This document shows positions 23,450-34,599 of a stretch of 64,000 nucleotides of DNA, piece after piece. A model generated the notes under the pieces. It searched no databases. It was not told the origin of the DNA and saw only the letters and a list, made by a program, of their open reading frames with translations. Position 1 is the stretch's first letter, and each line of letters begins with the position of its first letter. Source of the stretch: Pezicula radicicola (taxonomy: Eukaryota; Ascomycota; Leotiomycetes; Helotiales; Dermateaceae); NCBI GenBank assembly GCA_003008705.1, contig PDUO01000010.1, positions 1 to 64,000 on the forward strand, in the 5' to 3' direction. The position numbers were made by a program, and so were the translations under genes.

Positions 23450-24853
23450 TTAAGTATTTCTTTCTAAGCCCTCCTTCAATAAAGGACTTTCCATAGCTTT
23501 TGACCAATTATATAGCATTAAACTATTTTGCTCGCTTTTTAAAACCTCATCTTTGCCTCTAGGCCATAGCTCTCTCTTATACTGTTTTACAGCCTTTTTC
23601 AGCTTAGTTGGTGATTGAGCCTCTATACTCTTTAGCTTTTTAAGGAATTCCGTAGTATCCTGAATAGCGTTGTTGAGACCTTGACCACGGTCTAATAAGT
23701 ATTAGTAATAGAAACCTAGGATTCTTTAAGACCAATATATGATAAGTCATTGGATGTACTATATCGCCAGCTAATGTTACAGTGCTATCTATACTATCCC
23801 ACTCTTGTGTTGGCCACAAGCTCAATCTTTCATACCAGGTTGGAGCTTCATCAGGGATCGCTTCAAAAAGTCCTCGGAATAAAGGCCTATACTCTTGTGC
23901 TTGTTTTTTCATGTCTCGAACTAACTCTGGCCCTTTTCTTGGTAATCCTGTATCCTTGTCAGATATCCAAGAGTTTAATATCATAAAGGTCCATTCTCCT
24001 GGATCCTCAACGCCAACCCTTTCGTGGACTAGACAATTATTAGATCTTGTAAATTCTAAACAAATTAAGAGAAGACGTACTTCTACTCTAGGTGAAGTAA
24101 CCTTTTGGATGGAGTCCTATAATATGTCGATCATTAAGTTTTATAAGTTTCAATGCCTCCTCTGTTTTGATTGTAGTAATTGAGTATATACCAATAATAC
24201 GGGATAGTACCAAGTCTCCTGTCTCAGGTAGTAAAAACTTTCGAGTCAATGAATGAGCTCCATCAGTACTAAACAGAAGATTCCCACTTTCTTTACTAGT
24301 GTCCTCAAACGTTGCTGTTACTATATTTCCATCGGTTTTAATTGATTGAAGGTATTTTCCGTACTTTAAATAAGTGAATTAACAGAGAGAAAATATTAGG
24401 GGCTAAGGAAACATACCCTAATATCAATGCCTTGCGTAATCAACTTCAACCATTTTCTCCTCTATAGTCTTAAACTGTACGGTGTAGGTACAGGACAGAG
24501 GAGTTTGTCTTCAGCAATATCCTATACCGGCAAGATGTTATTAGTTAACGGTGCCTTTTCATCGACTTGGCAATTTTCGATTTACGAAATAAGATCTGGG
24601 TAAAGTATCGATGTAAGAGATGACTGAGCCCAGTAGATCCCAAACGACCAATCCCGTGGTCTCGCTATACTACTGAGGTCTGCCTCAAAGACCGTGTAAG
24701 GTATATTAGCCTTCTTAAGTGTATACGCTACAAGTAACCCTGCCGTGCCTGTATAAGTTATTAATGCCGATTCTTGTACGGCTAAGGAGAGGCTTTAGAA
24801 TACTGACCTGCTCCAATAATAAGGACTCTTAGAGTACTTGACTAGGTAGACAT
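23450..24853 (-). pseudogene. FAD-dependent monooxygenase (salicylate hydroxylase-like)
   Basis: The frame starts at ATG 24853 with a short leader and VLIIGAG. Intron 1 follows, then GTAGLLVAYTLKKANIPYTVFEAD, which together form the Rossmann GxGxxG FAD-binding start. Further exons give LLFSTDGAHSLTRKFLL, the DG motif region, and then TVTLAGDIVHPMTYH, corresponding to the conserved GD..HP flavin motif. The C-terminal part RGQGLNNAIQDTTEF is intact and ends at a normal TAA (23450). About four introns are inferred; the donor of the last one seems mutated. Internal stops (for example at codon 4) are TAG/TAA at likely Gln or Trp codons, so it is RIP-inactivated. Such enzymes hydroxylate or epoxidise small molecules and are common in terpenoid and polyketide clusters. 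Confidence 0.82.
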
Positions 24854-25342
24854 TGTGAGTGAACTGAGAGTTTTATGTACTAACTTTCGTGCTAAGTGAC
24901 TTGAATGAATAGAGAGATTTTTAGATGTACAGAGGCGTAGAAAAGTAAAGTAATATATAAGTTCCTAACATCACCTCCGTCGTAGATTTAATTCTCTAAG
25001 TCTAGGCGTCGAGGTCTGAGTAACGACAACCCCTGGTGTTTAACCTCGCGTCTGCCCCTGGTTTCTGCCCGTTGTTCTTGCCTGTTATCTCTACGCCTGT
25101 CTTCGCTTCCGTTCTCGCTAAGCATGTTCGGTAGTCGAATTTTAGCTATGTTAATTATAGAGAGTTTTTCGGAAAACTGAATTAGTAACGCTAGGGATAT
25201 AACTTCCGAGACCTTTTATACAACATCGTAGCCAATCGCCAGATAACGAGGCTCTTTCTTAATGACAGAGATCAAGGGGCATAGACCGGGGGTAAAGCCG
25301 GGAGACAGAGACAGGGATAAATTCCTAAAGCAGCTCCACTGA
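24854..25342. other. spacer with two minisatellite patches
   Basis: This spacer holds two patches of the 12-13-bp GGGGNAGAGACC-type minisatellite, one on the complementary strand (about 25045-25110) and one on the plus strand (about 25272-25320). No gene is recognised. Confidence 0.5.
25045..25320. repeat. 12-13-bp GGGGNAGAGACC minisatellite, two opposed patches
   Basis: The left patch shows CTGCCCCTGGTTTCTGCC with degenerate continuations. The right patch shows GGGGCATAGACCGGGGGTAA followed by GCCGGGAGACAGAGACAGGG. They belong to the same motif as the patches at 27.9, 30.0, 41.0 and 62.4 kb. Confidence 0.6.
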
Positions 25343-25811
25343 CTTGTTGTAGTTGTAAAATCCACCGAATACAATTACTCGGATGAGCGACTCATACTGC
25401 TTATAATTTGCCACGAAGTTGTGCTGCATAGGTTAGAGAAACTAGCTTTGCGATCGCTCGAATGGACTTGGGCTAGGTTCTCTACTGTAGAGACTTGTGT
25501 TATAGACAAGAATTCAACGGCATCTTGCGACCAACGTATAGTATCGACATTTGGCTCACTCCTAAGTAAGGCAAATTTAACAAAGGTTATAGAAGCTGGC
25601 AACGGATTGGTCCGCGATAACGCTATCTCTTTTTTGATAGACGAGATCCTTCGATAGAAGGGTATGTGGGATTCATTAGATCAATACACACTTTTGAGGG
25701 CTGATTCGATTACCGGTTTCGTGAAGATATTACAAAGTATTAGTATCCTTGATGAGCGATTAGTCATAGATCGCATTCGATTACTTTTTTATAGGGTTCT
25801 ATTGTATTAGT
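25343..25811 (+). pseudogene. unrecognised plus-strand reading frame, one in-frame TAG
   Basis: The frame opens after a TGA at 25340 and runs about 104 codons to a TAG at 25655, then another 50 codons to a second TAG. The translation looks protein-like, with an amphipathic N-terminal part and a block FGSLLSKANLTKVIEAGNGL followed by VRDNAISFLIDEIL. I do not recognise a family. It could be a decayed exon of a gene in the neighbouring biosynthetic set, or chance. Confidence 0.25.
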
Positions 25812-26488
25812 ACTACGTTAGGAATAAAAATTGAGGCAATAGAGTCCTAGATACAAAAGTAGCAAGGGATCGGGATTGCTTCTTATGCAGAAGACTTTTT
25901 TCTAGAGCGTCTATATGCTAACTACTTGGATATAACAGAAGAAGAAACGTAAAGGCCTTTTGTATAGGTAAATTCACCCTAGAAAGCGGCTGGAAAGACT
26001 GTTAGGCTATCTAGGGCTTGGCATTCTCCTCTCTGCCAGCCTAGAAGTAATAATACTTATACAAGTAACTCTCTTCATCTAAAAAGATATTACCAGCTTA
26101 CAACTTATAGTAATAATATAAAATTCTTAGACGATATAGATACTGTATTAGTATACTATACTATAAATACCTTTCTAGAATTACTAAAACTTAGTAAAGC
26201 TCTAGATAGAGTAGGCTCTAATTAGTTACCGATTACCTAAGAGGCTCATCTGACTAGGTATATCTTGGTTAGCCTAATTTGACTCCGTTGATACTAGTAA
26301 AATGACCCTATGGAACCAGGCCCGTCAGAAGTACTTTTGAAGAAAAGTCGCTGAATATAAGTTGGAATTATAGACTCGAATAAACTACCCAGAGTGTTTT
26401 AGATCAGGGAGGGCCAGTGCCTGACCTATGAAAGTTATACGAAAATATATAAGACTGAAAAGTATAACATCCTCCCCTCTCCACTGTA
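25812..26488. other. intergenic, no supported gene
   Basis: This stretch is AT-rich with partial RIP character. No domain was recognised on either strand. Confidence 0.35.
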
Positions 26489-27598
26489 TTACAATTTACT
26501 CCGTAGTAGGCTTCGTGCTAGACTCTGATGGCTTGCTATGAATGTATCATTTACAATTGCACTAATAGTGCTAGTATCTAGTGCCAAGGTAAATACTATG
26601 ATTGTTTCAACTAGAGCCCTTTTCTTTCTATCCCTAGAACAACCAATTAGTTCTAAAGACTTTTATTGACTTGGGTAGTGCGTACCTCCCCCTACCGTCC
26701 TAACTAGCAGGGATAGGATATATAAGCTTATAGTGAGTACCTTCGTCTCTTCGTCTAGGTCAGCGGTCAAGTAAGACCAACCTAACTCAAAAACACTGGC
26801 TACGTCTTGACCGCATGAGATGAACATAGTAGCCGTGGTATTGGTAGTATTAATGTTCTGCCCTATCTGACCATTCCGAGTACTGCTGTCTTCAAACCTG
26901 GCGATTACAGAGTATAGTCTGGTTGTACTGTACCCAAGAATCTCGCGGTAGACAGGATCAGAGAGAGTACCCCAGGCCATCACTCCGATGCCACGAGGGT
27001 TTTTGATATTTCCCCACGATAACTTTTTATTAAATGAAAATTGACCCTCGACCTAGAAGTCAACAATTCCCAAGTCCTTGCTAGAAATAGAATTAAGGAC
27101 GTCCTGGTAGGTACGGTGTATGGCAATGGTTACCATGTTCTGTCCAACCGTGTCCCCGTAAGTATATCGAAATTTAATATGAACTGTCTTACTAATAATA
27201 TATAGTATAACTTCGATAAGACGTATATATCGACTGATCTGATCACTATTCGCATCGAATAAAGGCTTCAGCGTCGGTACGCAGTAATGGAACTGGAGAT
27301 CATCGTTGACCGTTCGAAAGATAAAGACAGGAGTACGGGATAAGCCCTCGCTCAATACTATAACTTGGATGCCGCCCGTTGCTTGAAAGGCTTTGTAGCC
27401 TCGAGAACAGCTTGCAACAAGGGTTGGTTCGACTATCGCCAAAGGAGCGTACACCGTCCTCTTTGACTCTCCGTGGATAGTCAGCGGGCCAGCCAAACCA
27501 AGGGGTACCCGTGTAAAGCCAATGTAGTTTTCGATCTTAATGTCTTTCGTGTCTTCGTTGCGACAGGATAGCAATTTCTCTACTACCCTCTCTAAGTT
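26489..27598 (-). pseudogene. HMG-CoA reductase-like protein, RIP-inactivated
   Basis: The frame from about 27598 to TAA at 26489 keeps the order of class I HMG-CoA reductase motifs. These are IENYIGFTRVPLGLAGPL (family ENVIGY.P.PVG.AGPL), EPTLVASCSRGYKA (catalytic Glu), KFRYTYGDTVGQNMV (family RF...GDAMGMNM), NKKLSWGN (catalytic Lys), ISCGQDVASVFE (catalytic Asp), VRTVGGGTHYPSQ, and ASHQSLARS (C-terminal His). Stops such as the TAG before VEGQFSF are single C-to-T or G-to-A steps from sense codons. There is no sterol-sensing membrane region, so this is a soluble, short form unlike the primary-metabolism enzyme. Such extra copies occur in terpenoid clusters as self-supply of mevalonate. Cluster membership is inferred from neighbours only. 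Confidence 0.75.
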
Positions 27599-28525
27599 TT
27601 ACGTTCAATCCATCATATATACTACGGATACAATGAAATATAGCGGTAAAAGAAACCCAATAGAGACCAAGAGGTGGTAAATTGTCAATAAGGTAGCCTG
27701 ATGAATTCAAGAGCGATATGAAGTTCATAGTTCTTATCGCTTTATAGATTGGGGGTAGTATATAGTATCTTAATCTATTCGTTTAGTAAATTTGTCACAT
27801 CCCCAAAGCCGTATCTAAGTGAATGAAGTAGATTGACACAAACAGACATAGACCAATTCAGTTTCAGAAAAGAGACTGGATGAATAGTCAAGGGGCAGAG
27901 GCAAGGGGTAGAGATAGGGGGTAGAGACAAGCGGAACAAGGGCTGCGAAGATCAACGTCCTGGTCGGCCATATACTGTAATGATAAATGTAAAGACCCAC
28001 TATACAGTTCAACAAGGTTGGTTGGTCACACCGAGCTAAAGTTGTAGTAATGATGTTCATGTTGACGGCCACGATGCTATCGCTGCCTTCCCACTGGTAG
28101 CTTGCTTGAATGATCCTCCGTGGCGCTGTCTTGGACGGAGCGAAGACGGCTCTCATGGAATTTGGGGGCCAGTTCCAGATAGAGGCCACCGGGTAGCTTC
28201 TACCAACGAGTGATAATGTCTTTTTCACTTAGAGCCCAGAGTCATGTGGACACGGGAGGACGACAATGCCTCGTTCAACTGAGGAAAGTGGTGAGCCTTT
28301 TCACTGTCCCTTAGAAAATTTCGCCCGGTAGTAGAGATGGTGAGTAGCGACGGGGAGCAGAGTAAACTAATTGTGAAACAGGAGTCCGGAGTCGAAAAAG
28401 CTCTGGGCTTGCCTGTGTTGATAGACTATACAGGCGGATTCATAAATAATAGTTTCTTTGATTATCTAGAGTAAGATGGAAGTATTTTTTGGTTTCGAAG
28501 ACTAGGAATGGGGATTGGTTGCCTC
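27599..28525. other. intergenic with minisatellite patch
   Basis: The minus-strand frame at 27815-28228 is open for 137 codons but overlaps the minisatellite at 27890-27935 and shows no family motif. A second minus-strand frame (27537-27728) may be decayed 5' sequence of the HMG-CoA reductase-like gene. No gene is called. Confidence 0.35.
27888..27936 (+). repeat. 12-13-bp minisatellite patch
   Basis: Three units read GGGGCAGAGGCAA, GGGGTAGAGATAG and GGGGTAGAGACAA in tandem. They are the same family as the patches near 25.1, 25.3, 30.0, 41.0 and 62.4 kb. Confidence 0.65.
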
Positions 28526-29617
28526 TTAAAAGTTATAAAAAAAGCTATTGCTAGTTGTAACTGACAAAACAAAGGCACTGTCTACTCTAGTGTCTCCTGG
28601 CCTAATATCCATAGGGTATGAATGAAATATTGAATAATTCCCCTCTACAGTCCCAATATATATCATATCATCGGTACAGTATCCACCACCTGAAGGCCCA
28701 ATATAAGGACTCGACGCTGTCAGCAATCTATTGGTCTTAGAAGTCAAGAATCAACATACCAGTGCATAGATGGTCGAAGTGGTACCATATTTTGATGCAC
28801 CATTCTGTACAATACAGTATTCCTGCCCAACTCATATGCCTCGCCAAACCGTACTTCCTGGGTAAGATACTGATAGTATACCGCTATATTGCTATACTGT
28901 GTATTTGTACTATTACAATAAGTTGTTGCTGTTTCACAAATACTACTCGCCAGTGCTCTAGTGAGGATTTCAACTACCTGAGTAGGCGAAGTAGCGTTGA
29001 ATAAAGGGGCACTGTTGAACTTAGACAAATTCTAGACGTAGATATAAAGTTGAGAGATACCTTGAAGCAATTATATAATCAACCGTCCATTACCAATACT
29101 TAAAGCTCCCATCATATTACGTAACCTGCCCAGCTTCATTCCAAGTATTCCAGCTATTAATCTCGATAGGTACAATAAGACCGAGGCTAGTAAAGTTGAA
29201 CATGAATCGAGTAGCAGCCGAGGTGATGTATTCATTAGCAGCAAAATGCAATATTTCATATGAAATTGGAACTCCTAATAAGCTGATAGAGTTAGGATCC
29301 GCTGCGAGGTTCGCAAAAAGCCTAAAGAGATACTCCGTGTTGAGCTCCCGGCCGTCAAATGTCCTTGTGACGTCAATTCGCCCCTGTACATTCTCTGCTA
29401 GTAGCGTTGAGTTGATAGACTTGGCTTGAGAGATGTCTACTGGGTAGATAAAATTATCGAAGAAATTGACTTAGAGGTTATAGAGTTCGTCAAATATATA
29501 ATACGGCTGATTAGTAGGGCTGGGCGAGGGTATTGAGGATATCGATTATACACTAGTTCCCAAGAACAACTGGGTAAGGCTGTTGAACCAGATGAAAGGA
29601 AGGTGAAAAATGACCAT
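28526..29617 (-). pseudogene. predicted secreted fungal protein of unknown function, RIP-affected
   Basis: A frame starts at ATG 29617 with a hydrophobic, uncharged N-terminus (MVIFHLPFIWFNSLTQLFLG) compatible with a signal peptide. It continues through YYIFDELYNL, FIYPVDISQAKSIN, VTRTFDGRELNTEYLFRLFA and FNFTSLGLIVPIEINSW. Exon 2 (about 28760-29028) adds LFNATSPTQVVEILTRAL and several NxS/T sites. A phase-consistent intron then leads to exon 3, ending in YCTDDMIYIGTVEGNYSIFH and a TGA at 28526. TAA and TAG codons interrupt exon 1 at likely Gln or Trp positions. I do not recognise the family. Its place between the HMG-CoA reductase-like and MFS genes suggests it belonged to the same cluster. 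Confidence 0.5.
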
Positions 29618-30568
29618 GTTCGATGCTACTCTGTAGAAAGTACGATAAAACATTGGAATAGGTACAATAACGTCTGTAGAGTTGGTGGGATAAAAATAAA
29701 ATAAATGCAACTCTATATACTGGGGAAGCTTTTAAGTATAAATTAGTACGGAGTACTCAAAGCTATAAAAAAATCTATAGTATGGTACTCTTGCACTAGC
29801 CCGTACTAGAGATACAGTCCATGCAATGGTGTTTTATATATGTAGACCTATCTATAATAGTAGTCTATAAATCCGGACGGACTGTTAGTTGAGGTATAGT
29901 AGGAGATGGATGGTCGAATATAATTTCGCCCGAACTTTTAATTTTCAAACTAGGGTAGTCCCGTATAGCAGAGTCCGGAGGCAGAGACCAGGGGCAAAGA
30001 CCGGGGGTAGAGACATTTATTTTACGAAGATAAGTACTATGATTGTATACCGCTTTCTTTCAAATAATGCCCCCTTACAACCATGATCTGATATTTCTCG
30101 AACTACTGGCTTGGCGTCGGAGTCTGGGCTCTGTTATTCAATGACACTTTATTTATTAGGTGCCTCTTTGGCGCTGACTTACATCATACACTAGACAAAG
30201 ATATAGCTACCCAACTCAGGCTGATGGACAATTCATCACACCGCGACTTGGCTACTCATTTCAAAGGAGAAGATTACAAGTTCCTAACCGGTTGTGATAT
30301 AGTCGGGCTGATACTAGACTTGTGGTGATAGGTATTGTTGCCTTTCTCCCTGGCGGCTGTGGTGGGTCAAGTAAGTATCTTTAGGGGCCCTATTGTCTAT
30401 ATTAACTTCCTTAGCTAGGATATCTTTTGATTCAGCATCTAACCTACTCGATACTATTCCTTGACCATTATTTTAATGCTCAGAGCTTACTTCAATATTC
30501 CTTAGTTACAGCACTCTTTGGGTATCCTATTCTTAATTCAGCCTCATTGCTTATTGCTGGAAGAAAAT
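29618..30568. other. intergenic with minisatellite patch
   Basis: The minisatellite patch lies at about 29968-30012. The plus-strand frame at 29889-30086 reads through this repeat and is not credible as a gene. The stretch 30300-30568 probably contains the promoter of the MFS remnant. Confidence 0.4.
29966..30014 (+). repeat. 12-13-bp minisatellite patch
   Basis: Units read GGAGGCAGAGACC, AGGGGCAAAGACC and GGGGGTAGAGAC in tandem. They share the core GGGGNAGAGACC with five other places in the window. Confidence 0.65.
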
Positions 30569-30991
30569 ATAACGGAAAAGGATCAGATAAGCTCCACGGG
30601 CTCAACCGCAGGAAATATACTCAATGAAAAGGAGGCAGAAGCAGGGTTAAACAACAACTTCCTCGCAGCCCCCAGCAAGGAGACTCGAGATGTCTCCGAA
30701 AACTCCTCAACCATAGCTGTGGACCTGGAGAAATCTGAACAATAGACAGAAACTACTGTAGAACTTCCTTTTCGAGACATCACTGGCTGGAAATGGGTAG
30801 TCGTTGTTCTGTCCATCCTTAGTTCGACTTTGTTATTCGTACTCAACAATACTATCGTAGCTGACATCCAACCTGTCATCGTCCTACACTTTAACGACGT
30901 TAAAAACCTCACTTGGCTCTCTGTAGCCTTCCTTATTGGTGCCGCCGCCACCAACTTGATCTGGGGCAAAATTATATCTTCAATCCTTTGA
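30569..30991 (+). pseudogene. MFS transporter (DHA2-like) N-terminal fragment
   Basis: The frame contains a charged cytosolic N-terminus (NILNEKEAEAGLNNNFLAAP), a TAG at a likely Gln codon, and then GWKWVVVVLSILSSTLLFVL, the first membrane helix. NNTIVADIQPVIV follows (family LDNTIVA, so Asp reads Asn, a G-to-A change), then WLSVAFLIGAAATNLIWGKI, the second helix. An ATA at 30569 sits where the start codon would be expected, which could be a mutated ATG. The frame ends in TGA followed by GTGAGT, a plausible splice donor, but no further transporter sequence was found downstream. Fourteen-helix exporters of this kind often accompany secondary-metabolite clusters. Confidence 0.72.
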
Positions 30992-31583
30992 GGTGAGTGA
31001 GGTAACGAGTGAATGAGTTGTTGCTTGTTAGGCGGATCGCAAAATATATTTCAATGCAAGGTCAAGGCAACTGGCGAATAGATAGCCTCTTGTTTGTTTG
31101 CGAATAGTAGATCTTGACGAATTCTCGCTGTAAAGGAGAGTGGTCTGAGACAAGCTACAAGCAGAATATTCGTAGCTTGTAACTGTTCTTTGATACGGCG
31201 GTGAGCAAGATATCAATGACTGTATACTCTAAAATACATCATGAGCAGTGTAGCAATAGCTGTCTGTATCCTCTAAGCATATTATAAGCAATGTAGTAAA
31301 ACCTTTTTCTCAAAATGTTGCCACAAGCAATGCTTTAATACACTTTGCCATCTCACCAATGCTGTAAGAAACCGTGCAACCAATACCTCATCCCACCTTG
31401 CCCAACACACAATAAGCTATGCAATAGCATGTGATCCCATCTTGCTATTATTATACTAGGCCGGGTAACGATGTCTTAGCCCCCCTGCCAAACGCATAGT
31501 AAGCCATGTAACGCCATCTCACCGCACCTCAATTACCATGACCACACATTAATACCGCCTGAAAAATGATGTCGCCTCACTCT
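30992..31583. repeat. spacer with degenerate 45-55-bp repeats
   Basis: From about 31215 to 31560, imperfect units share cores like AAGCAATGTAGTAA, AAGCAATGCTTTAATA, AAGCTATGCAATAGCATG and AAGCCATGTAACGCCATC, spaced 45-55 bp apart. No coding sequence is recognised. The downstream exons expected for the MFS gene are absent. Confidence 0.45.
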
Positions 31584-34552
31584 TCACTCGTCTGCTTTGT
31601 CCTCCTTGTCGATTGCAGCGTTATCAAGCTTGGCCTTCTTGCGCTGTTGTCGCTGATGTGGTACCAACTCTTGGATCTTTTCGTCTGAGGACTGATGTCT
31701 CTTCTTTAGATGCTCACGGAGGCTACTGGCCTTTGGGAACACATGGTCCTTGTTTTTGCAACTGCCGATTGGACATTTCCCACCTTCTGTTTTGCCGTTC
31801 TGTTCTCTTCTGACCTTTTCCATTGTCTCTCTTGAGTTCAATGGTACTATCTCTAAGCATTCTTCATCACTCTTCTGATGGGAGTTTGAGGTGCTTGCGA
31901 ACATCCTAGAATCCTTTGGCATAGAATTGGATCGAGCATTTGAGAGGACATGAGAGATCTCTGGGCTCGACGGATGGCATGGAAGCGGCTGTCTGCTCAC
32001 TCGTTTGCTTGTGGACTTTGGTAAGATGTTGTTTCATAGCATTCTTCTTCGTAAACATGCCGTCTCTCTGTGTACAACTTGGTTCCTTTTTGAGAGGACA
32101 AGGTAGCGGCGGATCGAGGATGTCGTGCTCATTCTTCTGGTGATTCATTAACTCCTGTGTTGTCTGGAAAATAACTGACTTGTCGCGACACTTGAGCTCG
32201 TAGCAAGGCCTCAGCTGGAACCTGTGAACCTGGCGTTGGTGAGTTGATAGTGATTCCTTTGTCTCAAAGAATCGCTGGTATGTCAGACACTGAAAAGACT
32301 TGACAACCACCTCCTTGTCAACGCCTTTGTAGTTTACCTGGTGGACGTGAAGCTTTTTAGCGGTTGGGAAATGAGATGAGTATTCTTTAATCCCGTAGTA
32401 GAATTCGAAAAGCGTAGGCGTGTCTCGGCTATTTCCTTCAAGGAGGGCCGCAGTAGCTCGGACTTTGTCTATGGTGGAGCCTATATACTTGAACGTGTTG
32501 ATCGAAGAGAAGAAGCGAACGAACTCGTCCGGGTCAATAGTCAAAGGGCTTGAGGTGTCTTGCGAAGATTGCATCATGTCTACGAGATGTGATTCGACAA
32601 GGGTAGCTATGTAACCGGCCGTCTCTAAGGCTTCATTTGTGTTTGAAGCATTATCTTCCCGGGAGGGGAAGAGCATCTAGGTTAGAGCTTTATACTCATC
32701 TTGATCTACTTCATCAACGTTCTCATCGGGGTTCTGATCGAGTTCAAGAAGGTATGGATCGATGGGGATTTCCTTCTCTCTATGTGTCTTTTTGTCGGCA
32801 TAGATACATCCTTGAGATGCATTGATTGAGCTCTTGCTCTTCTCTGAAAGAGCTGTGCCAACACCTTTAGTCGATGTGAGAGTAGCTTCACGGCTATTCG
32901 AAGACGGCTTAGGCGATGCCATATCTGCGGTGATGTTGTTGGTAGGATCTATACTGACATTGCTCGTAGATGTGGGAACAATGACCTTGCCAGTCCCCGG
33001 GAGTAGATTTCGGTTCGGCAAAGCTACATCTGGAGTATTACGAACATAAGCTTCTCGGTCTCTTTCCTGTTTCTCCTATGCACCGATTCTCTCCTTCTGG
33101 AGGCGACCCGTAGTAACGCGTCGTAGTTTGAGATCTGTTCTCTTTATTTTATGGTCGTCCATATACTTGTCCATTTCGCTTGGTTGAAGACGATGCAAGT
33201 CTACTAGTGACTCAGCGACTACAGGTGCTAACTGATCTTGCAATGGATCCGCGGCTCGCATGTTATAGAGAGTCTGCTGTAACGGACCCATGTACACTCG
33301 TGTGAGTCCGGAAGCTGTAGCCTGCTCGGTATAACGTACGGTTACTATGACTATAGACTTCGCTACACCTTGTATCTTTTGCTTGATATAGGCAGTATCT
33401 CTGATCGCTCTATAGCGGGCCACATGCAATGAGACACGCCCTAGAACCCCTCCTACCAAGGCTAGGTTCTTGATGGACCGATCTACGATGTAGGCTCCAC
33501 CTGGTTCCTATACTAGCAGCTGCTTTCCCCTAGGTATCTGGTAAATAATCGGCCATGTCGGTCGCGTCCATTGAACTGTTCTGTCTCGTCTCTTCGCCGT
33601 GTATTCTAGCACCTCCTTCAAGCTATTTCCGTCTTGGAGATGGGCAAATCGAAGGGCAACAACCATCAGGAGTTTGACGAGACATACGACATTTTAACCT
33701 TGCTTATGAGTGGGTCGATGAAGCGGACCTTGTTGTTGTTCAAATCCCTAAGCAGTGGAATATCAGTCATTGGGAAAGTATCTGTAAGCTCACCAAAGGT
33801 ACGATAACCTACTTGCAGCCTTTGGTAAATCTCAATGTAAACTTTCTACGCAGATCTTGGACACTAGGTAGTCTATCTCCCACGGGGCCCAGCTCTAGCT
33901 CCACGTCCTCCTAATACATAGCTATCGGTCCTTCATAGCCTACTGTTCGAAGGACATCACCAGCTCGTGCCGCGCAAGTAGACATTAGTACAACGCTGAG
34001 TAGCTTCAGCAGGATCTTGTCCCAGGAACCGCAGCTATCTACAAGACTCTTCTCTAGCTATGAGCGCGCTATTCCTTGTATAATCCGGAACCTAAGCCAT
34101 ACTTTGTCGTACTATATTCCTTTGAAGAGGAGGTTTCTCTTGACAAGCTATCGACTTATTAGTACATACTTTTGCGAGATCCTATACAAGAGGTAGAAAT
34201 AAGACACACTTGATCTAGGTGAGTTTCTATTCTCTTGACGTCGGATTTGTTGTAGTTGCTTGAGAGTTCTCGGTGTCGAAAGGTTAACAGGTTGATCAGA
34301 TTTCTCCAGATTTCTCCAGATTTCTTTGATAGTACTGAGAGAAGGTACGGATTTGCCAGCAATACGAGGTTTGACCTGCCGAGTTATAGTGTCGACGTAT
34401 CGAAATATTTCCTCTCCGCTAGGGCAAATGGTAACATCTTTCTTCACAGCGGCGTAGAAGGTATCCCAGGTAGTTGTAACCGCGGTCAGCTGTTGTCGCG
34501 TCCCTGGCGCACCTTTCATGTATGTCAGATTCCTCGTATTACGCTTGCTCAA
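31584..34552 (-). pseudogene. tyrosine recombinase with C-terminal C2H2 zinc fingers
   Basis: The minus-strand reading starts at ATG 34552 with TRQQLTAVTTTWDTFYAAVK and VPSLSTIKEIWRNL. A triplicated 10-bp unit (CAGATTTCTC on the plus strand, about 34301-34332) shifts the frame. An intron with GTGTGT donor, ACTAAT branch and GATAG acceptor follows HLDQ. The middle reads SWDKILLKLLSVVLMSTCAA then RAGDVLR, LRFTKG, VVALRFAHLQDGNSLKEVLE and IVDRSIKNLALVGGVLGRV. Next come LHVARYRAIRD and TRVYMGPLQQ, corresponding to Arg, His-x-x-Arg and Tyr positions of fungal tyrosine recombinases (Crypton or DUF3435-like). TAG codons at 33076 and 32677 join the next open blocks in frame. The tail holds several Cys/His fingers (for example CPIGSCKNKDHVF...HLKKRH). 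This recalls fungal mobile-element integrases; the exact class is inferred. Confidence 0.62.
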
Positions 34553-34599
34553 GGTTCTCTCTTCAGCTTGGTTGGCGATAATACTATAACATCGAAGTC

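Noticed and set aside
27815..28228. 137-codon minus-strand open frame
   Set aside because: It spans a minisatellite patch and shows no recognisable motif or splice partner.
31940..32143. Plus-strand frames opposite the zinc-finger gene
   Set aside because: They mirror the minus-strand Cys/His coding sequence, which has clear finger spacing.
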